Assembly (NCBI RefSeq): GCF_947507565.1
Contig: NC_089183.1
Span: 2,294,001-2,358,000, forward strand
Reading direction: 5' to 3'
DNA from: Oscarella lobularis
Taxonomy: Eukaryota > Porifera > Homoscleromorpha > Homosclerophorida > Oscarellidae
DNA: 64,000 nt
Shown: positions 41,401 to 52,110 of the stretch, piece after piece
How positions within the stretch are numbered: position 1 is the stretch's first letter
Layout of the letters: each line of letters begins with the position of its first letter
Program-made: the position numbers and the translations under genes
The notes under the pieces: generated by a model
Seen by the model: the letters and a program-made list of their open reading frames with translations, nothing else
What the model was told of the DNA's origin: nothing
The model's database searches: none

Positions 41401-43560
41401 CGCAATCTAATTTGCAAAGTTTCTAAACGGACAGATAGCATGTCACTCTTGCTCCCTATCACTAGAAAATAGGCTTTTTCAGTGAAGATGACGCTACATT
41501 TTACAAATGAACAGAAGTAGTGGCTTGAACGTAGCAGGTCATTATCGCTTTTTGTTAAATCAGCAACAAGAAGAAACGCTGTTGTAGATTCGGAGAAGAA
41601 AAGCCCGTGAGTTTTATGAAAAAACGATTGCCCTGCAAAATCGCAAAAAACGAGTTCGCCCGCGGATTTGACTTTGGCGACGGACACTTCCATGCTGGCA
41701 GTTCGCTCATCGTCGCCGCCCTTTCTCCAATTAATGTTTCTCAAAGTTTTGATAAGAGTTGTTTTACCAGCTCTCGCTTCGCCAATTACGCATACCTTTA
41801 ACTTCTCTGGTTTTGTTGTACCCCGGGAGTAAAGTTCATAGTATCGATAGCTGGTCTAAGAAAATTCGTGAGGAAAGAAAGAAGTATAATAAAAAGGCAA
41901 CTAACCCACGAATCAAAAAGAAACTGCATTACTTCTGTCGCGCACGTAATTTCGTGAGGAAGGACGTCGTCCTAAAATAAACGCGTGATGACAACTTGTG
42001 AAAATAATAAAAATTTTGCACCAGAAGTCATTGACGAGTAAAGCCAAGGCTATTACGCTACCAATAGCAATATTATTTACTGTCTAAATACCGTTTGCTA
42101 GTTATTATAGATAAGCTCCGAAAAAGGAACCCACTGTATATACTGCATGCATGTAGTACTGCACCTTATTAGCGCGATCAATAAGACTGTGATCTTGAGA
42201 GATAATAACTTTCAAAAGTTCTACTTGAGTGCAGCCAGAAACAACTGAAAGAATCACCATGCCGATATAGAAAATATAGAAAACTCAACATACCAATCTC
42301 TTCATTGCTGTCCTTTGCAATTAGATGCAAAAGCGAGTTTTTTTGCTAAAAATATTACATAAAAATTAAGTATGTCTTGACTGTGTTATTAAGGTACAGA
42401 GTCAGTCTTAGTGACATCCGCTCCAGCGTCGATCAATAGCTTGAAAATCTCTACGTGACCCTTACAACAGGCTTCCCACAAGAGCCGTCTTCCATTCTAA
42501 AGATTTCAAAAAAATAGACATCATGTGTCTATAAAAGTAGCACACTGCAAACTACGTCAGACTCATTGATATCCGCTCCTGCGTCAATTAATAGTTTGAC
42601 AATTTTTACGTCACCCTTACAACAGGCTTCCCACAAAAGTCGCCTCCCGGTCTAAAGATTTAATAGGATGAAGGACATTCTGTCTATAAAAGTAGCATGC
42701 ACTCTACAAACCCCGTCGGTCTTATTGACTTTAGCTCCAGCATTGATTAATAGTTCGACAATTTCTACATGACTCCTAGAACAGGCTTCCCATAAGAGCC
42801 CTTTTCCATCCTAAAATTCTTATTAGATGGAAAACAATCTGTCTATAAGAGTAGCGCAATGCAACACACGCTTGTCTTATTGACATTCGCTCCAGCGTTG
42901 ATTACTACTTTCACCATTTCTGCGTTTCCTTTCAAACACGCTCTATGCAAAGACCTATCCTAAATAGTGTAATTAGATAAAGAAGAAAATGACTTTAAAA
43001 GTACTACAAACAAAGTCTATCTCATTGAAATCCGCTCCTGCGTTGATTAATAGTTGGACAATTTCTACCTGGTCATTAGAATGCGCTGCCCACAGAGGCA
43101 TTCTTCCAAGCTAAATATTCTAATTAGATAAAGAGCGCAAACTACTACAAACCCCGTCTGTCATATTGATATCGGCTCCAGCGTCGATTAATAGTTTTGC
43201 AATTTCTACGTGACCATTAGAACACGCTGCCCACAAAGGACTTATTCCACTCTAAAGATATTTAATTAAATAACGATAAACATGCCTACACACGACTACC
43301 AACCCTGTCTGCTCTATTAACATTGGCTCTAGCGGCGATTAATAGTTTGACGGTCTCTACGCGACCTTCAGAACATGCTTCCCACAAAGGCGTTCTTCCA
43401 AGCTAAAGATTCAAATTTCATAAAGACTTGTTTACGAAAGTAGAACACTGTTACAAACCCAGTCTGTCTCATCGACATCCGTTCCAGCGTCTATTTCATA
43501 TTTACAACACGCTTCCGACGAGGACCCTCCTCTTTCACCCTAAAGATTCTAATTAGATGC
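38449..43560 (-). CDS. Ankyrin-ROC-COR-Death domain protein (gene 1)
   Basis: Read 43560 to 38449. About eight ankyrin exons (43560-42399) with REGxxEIVKLLIDAGA-type units come first. A ROC GTPase exon (about 41855-41250) follows with P-loop GEARAGKTT, DxxG in FCDFAGQSFFHKTHG, and IGSKSD in the NKxD place. Then come two short COR exons (about 40720-40380) and a long one (about 40310-39230; PPGTATKEKIKSALEIFNGR, MPFLQCHVRNAACFRGLEP). A Death domain exon (38745-38449) reads WKQIGRVLEP, MLDAWADNFGARATRRRLID. This is the order of DAPK1 minus its kinase. ROC-COR proteins work as GTP-regulated dimers and Death domains bind other Death domains, so a role in death or defence signalling is inferred. 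A hAT-like MITE sits in the ROC-COR intron. The start exon is not identified. Gene 2 (45523-52110) is a close paralogue in inverted orientation. Confidence 0.75.
40870..41156. mobile_element. MITE with hAT-like CAGTGGCGGCGG terminal inverted repeats
   Basis: The element starts CAGTGGCGGCGG (40870) and ends CCGCCGCCACTG (41156), perfect 12-base inverted ends, with further near-symmetry (gacgggagg / cctcccg). Inside are G- and C-rich stretches ('gggggcacgtgccccccaaaa') and AT-rich filler, no coding. 287 bases is typical for non-autonomous DNA elements; the CAGTGGCG-type end is common among hAT elements. An exact 8-base target duplication is not obvious. It sits in an intron of ankyrin-ROC-COR-Death gene 1 and is absent from gene 2. 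Confidence 0.8.
42399..43560 (-). repeat. Ankyrin exon array of gene 1
   Basis: About eight exons spaced about 150 bases apart each encode one ankyrin repeat. Their plus-strand hallmark is 'tccgctcc.gcgtcgattaatagttt..caatttctacg', the reverse complement of K-I/V-x-x-L-L-I-D-A-G-A. They are more diverged from one another than the repeats of gene 2. Two further short exons at about 42170-42350 lead to the ROC exon. Confidence 0.75.
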
Positions 43561-43997
43561 TTAAGATTACAAGGTTCATACTCTATTCACTCTTTCCAGA
43601 TCCCCTAAGTCAATGAAAGCTTTTTTCCTACCAGTCCCAGCCGCCATTCGTCTGAATTAGAAGCTAAGGTTTGTCGGCGAAAAAAATCGCTTCCGTTGGT
43701 TTCGAATAAAAGGCCCTGTTAAGAGCGTTAGGATCGAAGCAGAGATCGGAGTGCTCAGAGCCTTAGAGTACTCAATCGCACACGTGACCTAAAAACACGT
43801 GACCAACGAGATTTTGTGGTACCGGTCCTAACAGCCTCTCGGGTAACTGTGTCGTTTTTTATCAACATTTTTTAACAGGCAATGTTCTTGTCATCGACAT
43901 AGGGAAAATTCTTGTTCACACAAAAATGACGTCACATGTCAGCGCACGACAGGATGCCTACAAAAATGCGATTAAAATACAAAACATAAAAAGTTTA
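43561..43997. other. 5' region of gene 1, no clear exon
   Basis: The first exon of the minus-strand ankyrin-ROC-COR-Death gene should lie here by analogy with 45523-45811 of gene 2, but I cannot identify it. Confidence 0.35.
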
Positions 43998-44350
43998 TCA
44001 AACGGTGTTAAGACCCGTAAATAGTACGACTTTGTGATTGCCTCTCTTGAAGAGACCTTTCACAAACCGCTTACCAGTAAAAACTCCTGGGATTGCTAAA
44101 ATGCTTTCACTGTCAGCATTAAGCCTTTCAAAACAGTTCTGCGACGACGGACGATTTGCTGGGTCCTGATCAATCATTTCAGAGCATAAGAGAAATAGAC
44201 TGTGACGAGCTTGCATGCAGATACAGCAATTGCGTCTGCCTCTCCTTAGGCATTGGACGTGCCCCGGTAAATATTTCAATTAATGCCACGCCCAGGCTGT
44301 GCACGTCGATAGGCAACGAGTTAGGAATAGCTGTTCCGTCAGAACCTGGC
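43998..44350 (-). pseudogene. Protein kinase C-lobe fragment
   Basis: The frame reads ERVPGSDGTAIPNSLPIDVH, SLGVALIEIFTGARPMPKER, then shifts and continues EMIDQDPANRPSSQNCFERL. These are the helix F (D-V-x-S-x-G), the loop before helix H, and the P-x-x-R-P-S end of a kinase domain. The frame break within helix G and the lack of a catalytic loop make it inactive. The N-terminal side joins directly to a BTB start at 44340, so it is part of a chimeric rearrangement. It lies just 5' of ankyrin gene 1 on the same strand. Confidence 0.62.
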
Positions 44351-44533
44351 ACCCGTTCTGCAGCAAGTGAACGTGGAGCGGAAGAATGGAGTAGCGGCGG
44401 CGAGAGTCAGTTGGTGAGCCGGAAACCGCTGTCCGTCTCTAGTGAGGAGAACGACATCACACAGATATCTCGAGAGCCGAAAAGAATCGAGATTATTCCC
44501 AGCAGAATAGCCTTCTGTCTCGAAAGAGATCAT
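44340..44533 (-). pseudogene. BTB domain start, joined to the kinase fragment
   Basis: It reads SFRLSRYLCDVVLLTRDGQR, FPAHQLTLAAATPFFRSTF and then breaks into the kinase sequence. The D-V-x-L and H-x-x-x-L-A-A-x-S/T-x-F-F pattern is the start of BTB domains in Kelch-like proteins. Only about 45 residues are present. Confidence 0.6.
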
Positions 44534-44589
44534 TTTTTACCGAAATCCGGGTTCCTGTTGACCCGGATTAAATGGTAAAAACCGAGACG

Positions 44590-44880
44590 GAAAGCTAGTC
44601 TGCTCTTGACAGTCTTCATTCCTTTTCGACTGTCGAATTATCTATGCGACGTCGTTATCGTCAGTAAAGACGGACAGCGATTTCCAGCTCGCCAAATGAC
44701 TCTCGCGGCCGCTACTCCGTTCTTCCGTTCCCTGTTTGCAGAGAACCGTCTAGAGACTTTCAGTATAACGAGAGGAAGAGCATCGTACCTTCGGCAGTCG
44801 CCCGTTTCGCGGAGATCGTGTTACGGTGTAGCAGATAATGGTGGTCACGTGATATCTAACGTGTTAACGTAAGGGAAAAT
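44590..44880 (+). pseudogene. BTB domain start, opposite strand
   Basis: It reads FRLSNYLCDVVIVSKDGQRF, PARQMTLAAATPFFRSLFAE, then NRLETFSITRG before the frame degenerates. It is nearly the same as the minus-strand piece at 44340-44533 and forms a head-to-head inverted pair with it. The N-R-L-E-T-F end continues exactly where the relic at complement 37450 begins (RLETF), suggesting all derive from one Kelch-like gene. Confidence 0.6.
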
Positions 44881-45522
44881 TGGTTTGATATCTTTAGTGA
44901 ACAGCGCATCTTACGGTATACGCAACTAGCGATAGGTTGGTTTGTTAGGACGATAGTTTCTTAATGATTTTCTATGAGATCATTTATATGGTTTTCTATA
45001 GGTCAATAGGTATCTCACATACCGTACATTCGACACCATGCACGTTTAGAAACCATAGTCAATAGGTACGCCTGCTAAAAACAAACTCAAAAGTTAAACG
45101 GAAGGAGGAATCCGGATTAGCTTGATATATTTTAACAGAAAGAGCTTTACACACTTTCCGGCAAGTGGAGGCGCCGCTTGATTGACGAAAGGCATGCTCG
45201 CACGTCGTAACGCAGTATATCGTCACCGCGCTATAGGCTCAGGATCACGTGCGCGTGAACAAGGGGCGTTCTCTGTGTAAAGGCAACAAGAATTTCTCTT
45301 AGGCTTACTGTTCTTAGTGCTTGTTTGAAACCGAGAAGAGAACCCAAGAAATCGTACGATTTTCAATTTACATCGAAGGCACTGTGGCAATGTCATGAAT
45401 TCAGTTTCGTTGTTGAAGATCGAGTTCCCAAGCAGTTAACCTGTAGTGGATAGCGAAGAGAATTGCCGGTAAAGGTCCCATTTTCTCTTTCATTGCAGCA
45501 AGCAAAGACCTAACTTTAGCCA
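44881..45522. other. Putative promoter interval of gene 2
   Basis: No coding sequence is visible. It lies directly upstream of the first exon of the plus-strand ankyrin-ROC-COR-Death gene and should contain its promoter. Confidence 0.4.
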
Positions 45523-48500
45523 ATGGCAAACTTATTGTACTACTCTCCACTTGAACGGGCCTGTTACAACGGAAATAAAGATGATGCCATCTCCCTTATA
45601 AAAGAGACAGCTGGGCAGCTTGTGTACACCGTTAGTTTTCAATTTTGCGTATCCAGAACCATTATTCAAATTCGTATTTGAAGCAGCGTTTGGCATTCCT
45701 GCATGCCACTACAAAAGGGATGTTTGAAGTTGTGCAAGAATTGAAAGAGTTTTCACCTGAAAAAGTTTGCATGACTCCATTGTTTGAAAAAGTAACTAAT
45801 GAAACTTTAGGACATCCGTTTTGCATTTGTGAAAGCTTGTTCAAACGGTCACGCGAAAATTGTCAAATCGTTACTCGACGCCGGAACGAATGTTAATATA
45901 AAAGTGTGCTACTTTGTAGACAATCTTTTCTTTGTCAAGTAGAAATCTTTAGAAAGGATTGTGGGCAGCGTGTTCAATTGGTCACTTGGAAATTGCCGTA
46001 GTACTAATAGATGCCGCTGCGAATGCCAATAAAACAGACAGGGTTTGTAGTAGTGTGTTACCTTTCCCCACATGCGTTTCTGTATCTAATTAAAGTGTTT
46101 AGTTTGAAAAAGAGCCTTTATGGGCCGCTTGCTCTAATGGTCACGTAAAAATTGCCAAACGTTTAATCGACGCCGGAGCGGATGTCAATACGACAGACTG
46201 GGTTCGTAGTAGCGTGTTACTCTTATACACATGCTTTTCTTCATCTAATTAGAGTGTTTAGTTTGGAAGAGAGCCTTTATGGGCCGCTTGTTCTAATGGT
46301 CACGTAAAAATTGCCAAACTGCTAATCGACGCCGGAACGGATGTCAATAGGACAGACTGGGTTTGTAGTAGAGTGCAACTTCATAGACATGCTGTTCTTT
46401 GTCTAATAAGAATCTTTAGGCTGGAAGAAACCCTTTCGCGGAAGCTTGTTTAAATGGTCACGTACAAATTGCCAAACTATTGATGGACGCTGGAGCTAAT
46501 ATAAATAAAGCGGACAAGGTTGGCAGGTTTACTTTCAAAGACATGTTGCTATTTAGCTAATAAAAAATTTAAGTATGGAAAGGAGCCTTTCTGGGAAGCG
46601 AGTTCTGATGGTCGCCTAGAAATTGTCAAACTATTTATTGACGCTGGAGCGGACGTCAATAAGGCAGACAGGGTTTGTACAGTACAGTATAGTGTAGTGT
46701 GTTACTTTGAAGACATGCTGTTCTTTATCTAATTTTAGGCTGGAAGAGGGGTATTATGGACAGCTTGTTCTAATGGCCATGCAGAAATTGCCAAACTGTT
46801 AATCGATGCTGGAGCGGATGCTAATAAGACAGACGTGGTTTGTTGTAGTTTACACTTTTAAGAACATGTTATTCTTTAATAATTAGAGTCTTTAGATTGG
46901 AAGAGGGCCTTTGTGGGAAGCGTGCTGTAACTGTCACAAACAGACTGTCAAACTTTTAATTGATTCTGGAGCAAATGTCAATAAGGCAGACAATGTTAAT
47001 AGAATTTACCGACACTTTGTTCTCTTCTGAATTACATCTTTAGTTTGGAAGAAGCCTTTTATGGAAAGCGTGCTCTAAGCGTCACGTTGGAATTGCCAAA
47101 CTAATAATCGATGCTGGAGCGGACGTCAATGTGACAAACTGGGTTTGCCGTAGTGTGCTACTTGTTACACATGCTTCTTTGTCTATTTATTAAAATTTTC
47201 AGGATGAAAGAGACCTTTTGTCGGAAGCGTGTTGCAACGGCCACGCAGATATTGCCAAACATTTAATCGACGCCGGAGCTGATGTCAAGGCATTCAAGAT
47301 TTGTAGTGGCGTGTTGTTTTTATAAATAATTCTTTTTATTTCCAATCTCAGGGTAGAAAAGAGCTACTGTGGACAGCTCGTGTAAGAGGGCACGTGGAAA
47401 TAATCAAACTATTAATCCACGCTGAAGCGAATATCATTAAGTACATTACAAAACATGTTTTCGTTTATCTATTTCTCGAGGATGGACGCAGGCTACTGTG
47501 GGCAGCTTGCCGTTATGGTTACGTAGAAATAGCCAAAGTATTAATCGACGCTGTCTCGAATGTCAATGAGTCAGGTTTGTAAGCAGTGTGTTACTTTTTA
47601 TAGACATGTTGTCCTTAATATAATTATAATCCTTAAGAGTTGCTAAGGAAAGCTTGCGCTGGTGGTAGCGCGAGAATAGTCAAAACATTAATCGACGCAG
47701 GAGTGGATGTCAATAAGACAAACAGGGTTTGCATTAGTGTAATATTTAATTAAATAAAAATGTCTTTGTCGATTTCTTGAGGCTGGAAAGGGGCTATTGT
47801 TGGCAGCTTGTTCTAGCATAAAAGTTGTCAAAATTTTAATCAACGCTGGAGCGTGTGTCAATAAGACAGACAGGGTTTGCAGTGTTTTTTCTTAGACTTA
47901 CGGTACTGCTTCTTTGCTAAGTGAAATCTTTAGTTTCGAAGGGGGCCTTTATGGGAAGCATGTTCGACCGGTCGCGTGAAAACAGCCAAATTATTAATCG
48001 ACGCTGGAGCGGATGTTAATAAGACAGACATGGTTGGTAAAAGCTTCGTGCTATTTCGTAGGCACTGTTTTTATCTAATTAGAGTTTTAGGACGGTAGAG
48101 AACCTTTGTGGGAAGCATGCTCTGAAAATCAAGTAGAAATTGCAAAACTACTAATCGACGCTGGAGCGGATGTTAATAAGGCAGACATGGTTGGTAAAAG
48201 CAGCGTGCTATTTCTTCCTTTTTATCTAATTAGAGTTTTAGGACGGTAGAGAACCTTTGCGGGAAGCATGCTCTGAAAATCACGTAGAAATTGCAAAACT
48301 ACTAATCGACGCTGGAGCGGATGTTAATAAGGCAGACATGGTTGGTAAAAGCAGCGTGCTATTTCTTCCTTTTTATGTAATTAGAGTTTTAGGACGGTAG
48401 AGAACCTTTGTGGAAAGCATGCTCTGAAAATCACGTAGAAATTGCAAAACTACTAATCGACGCTGGAGCGGATGTTAATAAGGCAGACGTGGTTGGTAAA

Positions 48501-51500
48501 AGCAGCGTGCTATTTCTTCCTTTTTATCTAATTAGAGTTTTAGGACGGTAGAGAACCTTTGCGGGAAGCATGCTCTGAAAATCACGTAGAAATTGCAAAA
48601 CTACTAATCGACGCTGGAGCGGATGTTAATAAGGCAGACATGGTTGGTAAAAGCAGCGTGCTATTTCTTCCTTTTTATGTAATTAGAGTTTTAGGACGGT
48701 AGAGAACCTTTGCGGGAAGCATGCTCTGAAAATCACGTAGAAATTGCTAAACTACTAATTGACGCTGGAGCGGATGTTAATAAGGCAGACATGGTTGGTA
48801 GTGAGCTACTTTTCTTAACACTTCCCCTAATTACCTATTTAGTATGATGAACGAGGACCTTTGTGGAGAACGTGCTATTTTGGTCACACAAAAATGGCAA
48901 AATTATTAATCGACGCTGGAGCCGATATCAAAGCAGTGGACAAGGTCTGTCAGCAAATTTAATTTTCTGCTTGGTTTTTAGTTTAATTTGACTTTTTAGA
49001 AAAATAACTCTGTATTACACGCTTTTTTGAAATTCCGAAAAAAATTTTCTGGTATTTAAATTTTACGGTTTGCTAGTTTTGTCTGTCATACGGTTGTGTA
49101 AATTTAGTTGAACAATTGGATTTTTTGAATTTCCTTCTATCTAAAGACCTTAGTCTTGTGGGCCGTTGTGCAGAGGTAAGACGTTTTAGACATTCTAGCA
49201 AATATTTGGTTTAAACGTATGACCTTACACTTAAGAGCAAGTTGCTTCCTCACGAATATCCTTATCCAACTGAAATAAGAAAATTTCTTCATGAATCTTG
49301 GGTTAGTTGCAGTTGCCAGTTTATGATTTCTTACTTGTTAAATAATTGCATGCCTTTCTTTCAGGTTAAATATCGATACCACGAACTTTATTCCAGAGGC
49401 ACAACAAAACCAAAGCAAATCAAAATTTGTGTTATTGGAGATGCAGGAGCTGGTAAAACAACTTTAATTAAAACTTTGCGAAACATTGACTGGGAGAAAG
49501 GAGGCGACGATCGCCGGACTGCCAGCATGGATGTTTCCAAAGCAGCCATTGAATCCGCCGGTGAGGTAGTTTTCTGCGATTTTGCCGGGCAGCCTTACTT
49601 TCATAAAACGCACGGTCTCTTTTTCTCCTACTCTACGACAGCGTTTCTTCTCGTTGCTGATTTAACAAAAAGCAACAGTGAACTACAGGATTCGAGTTTC
49701 TACTTTTGCTCATTTGTGAAATGCAGCGTTGGCCTTACAGAACTGAAACAAGCATTCGTTATTGTAATAGGAAGCCGCAAAGATAAGCTGCGAAATTTGG
49801 AAAATGGAGAAATGAAATTGCGACAACTTGTTGTGGCTCTTCGACAAACGTATGGCCGATGGTTTAACTTTTACGCTAAATGTTTTGTTATGAACTGTCG
49901 TGAAAGACGTTCAGAAACGCTACATCTACTGAAAAAAGCTATCGGAGAGGTTAAAACTCTCGTAATAGAGGTAACGAGTTTTATTATAGAGTGAAGCGGT
50001 TTTCCAGCTTATTTTCTTAAAAAGATATCTAAAGATGTTCCGATTATTGTTGAAGAGGCAGTGACGTCATTCCTGCCCACATTGCGAGACCCGCTTCATA
50101 AGTTCGGGTTCTTTGAACGCATTTATGCATTTTTTGCTGAAAGTGAAGCGGCTAAAAAAACACGGGAAAAAACTCTGTTTTCTCTAATAAGAAACTCCTT
50201 AATTCCCCAGAGTGAAGAGGTAAGTCGCATTACTTTCAGGAAGATCAATATGTAATGGCTGGCATATAGGATAGCTGTTACAAAATTCGAGTAATGGACG
50301 CGTCCGTTTTCCAGCAGCTACTTGTGGAGAGCGTTTGGCCTGGTCTTTCGGACCAGGTTCAAGGTCTGCTCGTCGAGTTCTTGCAAGGCATCGGCGAGGT
50401 TAGTAAATTGGTTTCTTTACCTCCCTGGGGGCAGGTATATGTAACGGGTTTTCAAGATCTTTGCCATCGAAGACAAGATTATTTTGGAGCCTCCTTGGCT
50501 ATGTCAAAATGCCATTGGCCCGCTGCTATCACCAGCAGAGTCCCCCGAATTTCCTATTAGCCTTCAGTGCTTCTCACCTGGCACGGCAACAAAAGAAAAG
50601 ATCCATTGTGCTCTCAAAGCATTCAACGATGAAGAGTGGGAAAACATTGACGAGACAATATCGCTATTATGCCACTTGGAGATTTGCTATCCTCTTCCCG
50701 ATAAATCGGATACGTATCGCTTTCCAGCTCTGCTAATTCAGAAGCGTCCGTTTGAAGTGTGGAGAGACAATTCTGAAATGAAAATCTACGTCGGACGACG
50801 CTTGAGAAAAGCTGAAGAGACGGACATTATAACTCCAGGAACGATGCCGTTTCTTCAATGTCACGTTCACAATGCCGCTTGTTTCCGTGGTCTAAAGCCT
50901 GTTATTTGGCATGGCGGGTTGATGATTTACAAAACAATAGACGGTCGTTTAGTTGAAGGAATGATAATGCTGCAGCAGAAAGATAAAGCGCTGGATTTTG
51001 TTGTTCGTGGCCCAGAGCACTCGGAGAGAGAGTGCTTGAAACTTCTAACTGATCTTAAACAAACTGGCGAAAAAATTCTTTTGCAAAAGAGTCCAGGGAC
51101 AAATACTTCATACATGTACATCAGCTGCGTTGAATTAAAGCAGCTTAAAGATTTTCCACTGGCGTACGCAGAACAAGACGTTGAAGAGAAGATAAAGACT
51201 TCAACAAAGTCAAACGTTTTTGTTAGTGAAGGGACGACCAGAGACAGTCTAAAAAATCTCTTCGCTCTCCACGACAATCATGTTGATTATTTGTCTTACA
51301 ACAACCGCTGCGCTATACTATTGTGTCTCGAGAAAGACAAGGCAGGAATGGAAATTTTGAAAGAGCATTTGCAAGGCTTAACACAAGCTGACAGAGTGAA
51401 ATGCCAGACTGCAGCAATGCTGATTTCTACTTGGAGTGAGAATCTTTGCGCCACGGCTGAGAGCCTTGCTAACGCCGCTCGACAATTACGTCTACTGTAT

Positions 51501-52110
51501 TTGCTAGCTCTGCTGAATGAAGATGGGGCTATTGAACTTTCGACTGAGGAGGTAACTAGCTATAGATATACATCAATACACGAAATTCACGTATTGACTC
51601 TACCAGAAGGCGAAGGCCGAAAAAGACCTGAATTTCATTCGAACAAGTTCTCCTTCCCTACTTAAAAGTCAGTAGGATTTTTTTCAGCTGTGAAGCTACA
51701 CAATGTAAATTATTTGCAGAGCGCTTTGTTGAGACAGCAGCTACCGTGGCATGTGAAGGCGAAGGTGTGCACATTCAGTTCATTCATGTTTATCTGCTAT
51801 CTTTAGATGCCACTCCTTCATTTGGCGACGAGTTTCTAGATGCGCCATTGGCCCCTCAAGAAAGATTTAGAGCGGCGCAACGCATTCAACCCAAATGGCG
51901 TAGTATTGGGAGAATTTTAGGACCGGAAACTTTTGAAGATTTCGAAATTTATGCGTTTGGTGAAAAACGCAGCGATAACGACGGGGCTCTGCATATGCTG
52001 GACGCGTGGGCAAACAGGTTCGGAACGAGAGCAACCCGCAGGCATTTTCTCAATGCCGTGAAGGACCCTGACGTCGGCTACTCAAATATTGTGGCTGCAA
52101 TTTTTCCTGG
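45523..52110 (+). CDS. Ankyrin-ROC-COR-Death domain protein (gene 2)
   Basis: The first exon starts MANLLYYSPLERACYNGNKD (45523). A second exon (about 45658-45810) precedes some 21 ankyrin exons (45811-48944). The ROC exon (about 49365-49971) has P-loop GDAGAGKTT, FCDFAGQPYFHKTHGLFF and IGSRKDK. COR exons follow at about 50008-50220, 50271-50399 and 50440-51551 (FSPGTATKEKIHCALKAFND, MPFLQCHVHNAACFRGLKP). The Death domain exon (51808-52110) reads WRSIGRILGP, FGEKRSDNDGALHMLDAWAN, FGTRATRRHF and ends at GTAAGT, so a last short exon is missing from my model. The likely role is GTP-regulated, Death-domain-mediated signalling in the cytosol, by analogy with DAPK1 and other ROCO proteins; no kinase is attached. 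Frames and motifs are intact. It shares every domain with gene 1 on the other strand but has more than twice as many ankyrin repeats. Confidence 0.82.
45811..48944 (+). repeat. Array of about 21 one-repeat ankyrin exons
   Basis: Exons that I measured (46103-46201, 46262-46360, 46420-46518, 46574-46672, 46739-46837, 48091-48189 and on) are each exactly 99 bases, phase 0 at both ends, encoding one 33-residue repeat of the type EPLWAACSNGHVKIAKLLID, AGADVNKTD. The first (45811-45903) is 93 bases and the last (48843-48944) 102. Introns are about 50-65 bases. This symmetric design lets repeats be gained, lost or skipped without changing the frame. Confidence 0.85.
48091..48793 (+). repeat. Five nearly identical ankyrin exon+intron units, 151-base period
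   Basis: Exons at 48091, 48242, 48393, 48544 and 48695 each encode DGREPLREACSENHVEIAKL-type repeats. The 52-base introns ('gttggtaaaagcagcg...agttttag') are as conserved as the exons. Only a few substitutions distinguish copies (ttgtggg/ttgcggg, tatcta/tatgta, acatgg/acgtgg). Equal conservation of exon and intron indicates very recent tandem duplication or gene conversion, not selection on the protein alone. Confidence 0.92.

Noticed and set aside
48091-48793. CRISPR-like regular repeats
   Set aside because: The units encode ankyrin repeats with splice sites, and there are no variable spacers; the genome is eukaryotic.
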